DNA from: Apostichopus californicus
Lineage: Eukaryota > Echinodermata > Holothuroidea > Aspidochirotida > Stichopodidae
Reading direction: 5' to 3'
DNA: 20,043 bases
NCBI GenBank assembly: GCA_020650975.1
Contig: JAIPMN010014931.1
Span: forward strand, 1 to 20,043
Position numbers and translations under genes: made by a program
Shown: positions 19,442-20,043 of the stretch, in pieces
Numbering within the stretch: the stretch's first letter is position 1
Layout of the letters: every line of letters starts with the position of its first letter
Notes under the pieces: model-generated
Told to the model about the DNA's origin: nothing
The model's input: the letters and a program-made list of their open reading frames with translations, nothing else
Database searches by the model: none

Positions 19442-19914
19442 ACTCTCTTCTAGACAAGTGAGAGGAGATTTAATCAGTTTCACTTTAACAGTTAATGTAC
19501 ATTTTGCTTAAGGATCTGCTTTATTGGTTCCAATTATAGCACACTATAGCTAGAAAAGTTTTTGTGATTATGTAATCAACCTGCCACGGTCATTAATCCA
19601 CCTGCAGGCTCTACAATTAGCCTGCATAGCTTCTAGCCATAAGGCTCTTTGTGTGAACACTGTGTGAAAATATGTTCATGTCTACATTGTAGTTAAGCAT
19701 ACAGCATTCCCACAATGACCCTCATACAAGACAAAATATGTTGCAGGCGTTGCAGATCAATAATTGGTAAAAAAGAGGGTCATTTTACAACCAAGGCAGG
19801 TCGATTACGTAATCTCAAAAACAATTTTCAATGTTAGCATGCTATAGTTGGGGGTCTATACAGCAGACCTTTAAATACATTCTCTCCTAGAGGACCCAGA
19901 GCTGCAGCTACATA
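19442..19914. other. Region upstream of exon A, nothing recognised
   Basis: No exon with a start codon and a phase-1 donor stood out on the minus strand here. If the missing first exon and promoter lie in the window they should be in 19132-20043; otherwise they are outside. Confidence 0.5.
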
Positions 19915-20043
19915 CAGGGGCGTAGCAAGCGGGAGGGTGTGGGGGGGTGTCACACCCCCCCAATAATTTGGTCGCTGTCGGCAAATTTTGGGTCTGTCGG
20001 CAAAAGGAGAAAAGGTGAAGAGAGCGGAAGGGGAAGAAAGAAG
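19915..20043. mobile_element. Left end of a GGCGTAGC-family repeat, cut by the window end
   Basis: It starts CAGGGGCGTAGCAAGCGGG, the same kind of end as the MITE at 4543-4692, then has a G/C-run palindrome and a doubled CTGTCGGCAAA phrase. The right end lies beyond the window, so size and class cannot be fixed. Confidence 0.6.

Overview
This window reads as animal (metazoan) nuclear DNA, AT-rich and intron-rich. Its repeat ends (CAGGGGCGTAGC, CAGTGGCGGACTGG) and scattered AGGCCTA-type words suggest a marine deuterostome invertebrate, most likely an echinoderm; this is inferred from repeat style and is not proven. No prokaryotic features are present.

The main content is one split gene on the minus strand, read from 19131 down to a TGA stop at 8181. 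I assembled it by hand from ten exons (named A to J here): 19131-18932, 17713-17635, 17020-16955, 16033-15901, 15088-14988, 13342-13143, 12734-12589, 10664-10606, 9369-9214 and 8248-8181. Every junction has an AG acceptor and a GT donor, and the reading phase is kept across all nine introns. The exons encode 401 residues plus the last two bases of a split codon, so the true start lies upstream (higher coordinates), either in an unrecognised exon or beyond 20043.

The protein is a charged helical N-terminal region (about residues 1-115) followed by a kinase-fold domain (about 120-380) and a short acidic tail. The fold markers are present: beta3 Lys153, alphaC Glu170, an APE motif at 290-292, an ADIYAFG segment and a DPKHRP segment. 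The catalytic residues are gone: HRD reads HTA, the Asn of the catalytic loop is Lys, and DFG reads SMG. It is therefore predicted to be a pseudokinase. Helical bundle plus TKL-like pseudokinase is the layout of MLKL, the executor of necroptosis. That identity is a hypothesis, not a recognised match.

The 3' half of the gene carries signs of local duplication around splice sites. There is a decayed second copy of exon H at about 9996-10067. An 88/89-bp unit repeated three times (8965-9227) copies the end of exon I together with its donor. The sequence just past the exon F donor resembles the start of exon G. A twelve-unit, roughly 60-bp minisatellite (10680-11408) ends against the exon H acceptor.

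Introns also hold a 624-bp hAT-like element with an 8-bp target duplication (14226-14849), a 417-bp palindromic element with a 9-bp target duplication (13411-13827) and a tRNA-derived SINE (about 16330-16760). From 1 to about 8180 I find no supportable gene, only repeat relics: a small hAT-like MITE at 4543-4692, a tRNA-like relic near 5734 and several inverted repeats. Upstream of the gene (19132-20043) are a short plus-strand reading frame with a good start context, a 33-bp sequence shared with 5411-5443, and the start of another repeat at 19915 cut by the window end.
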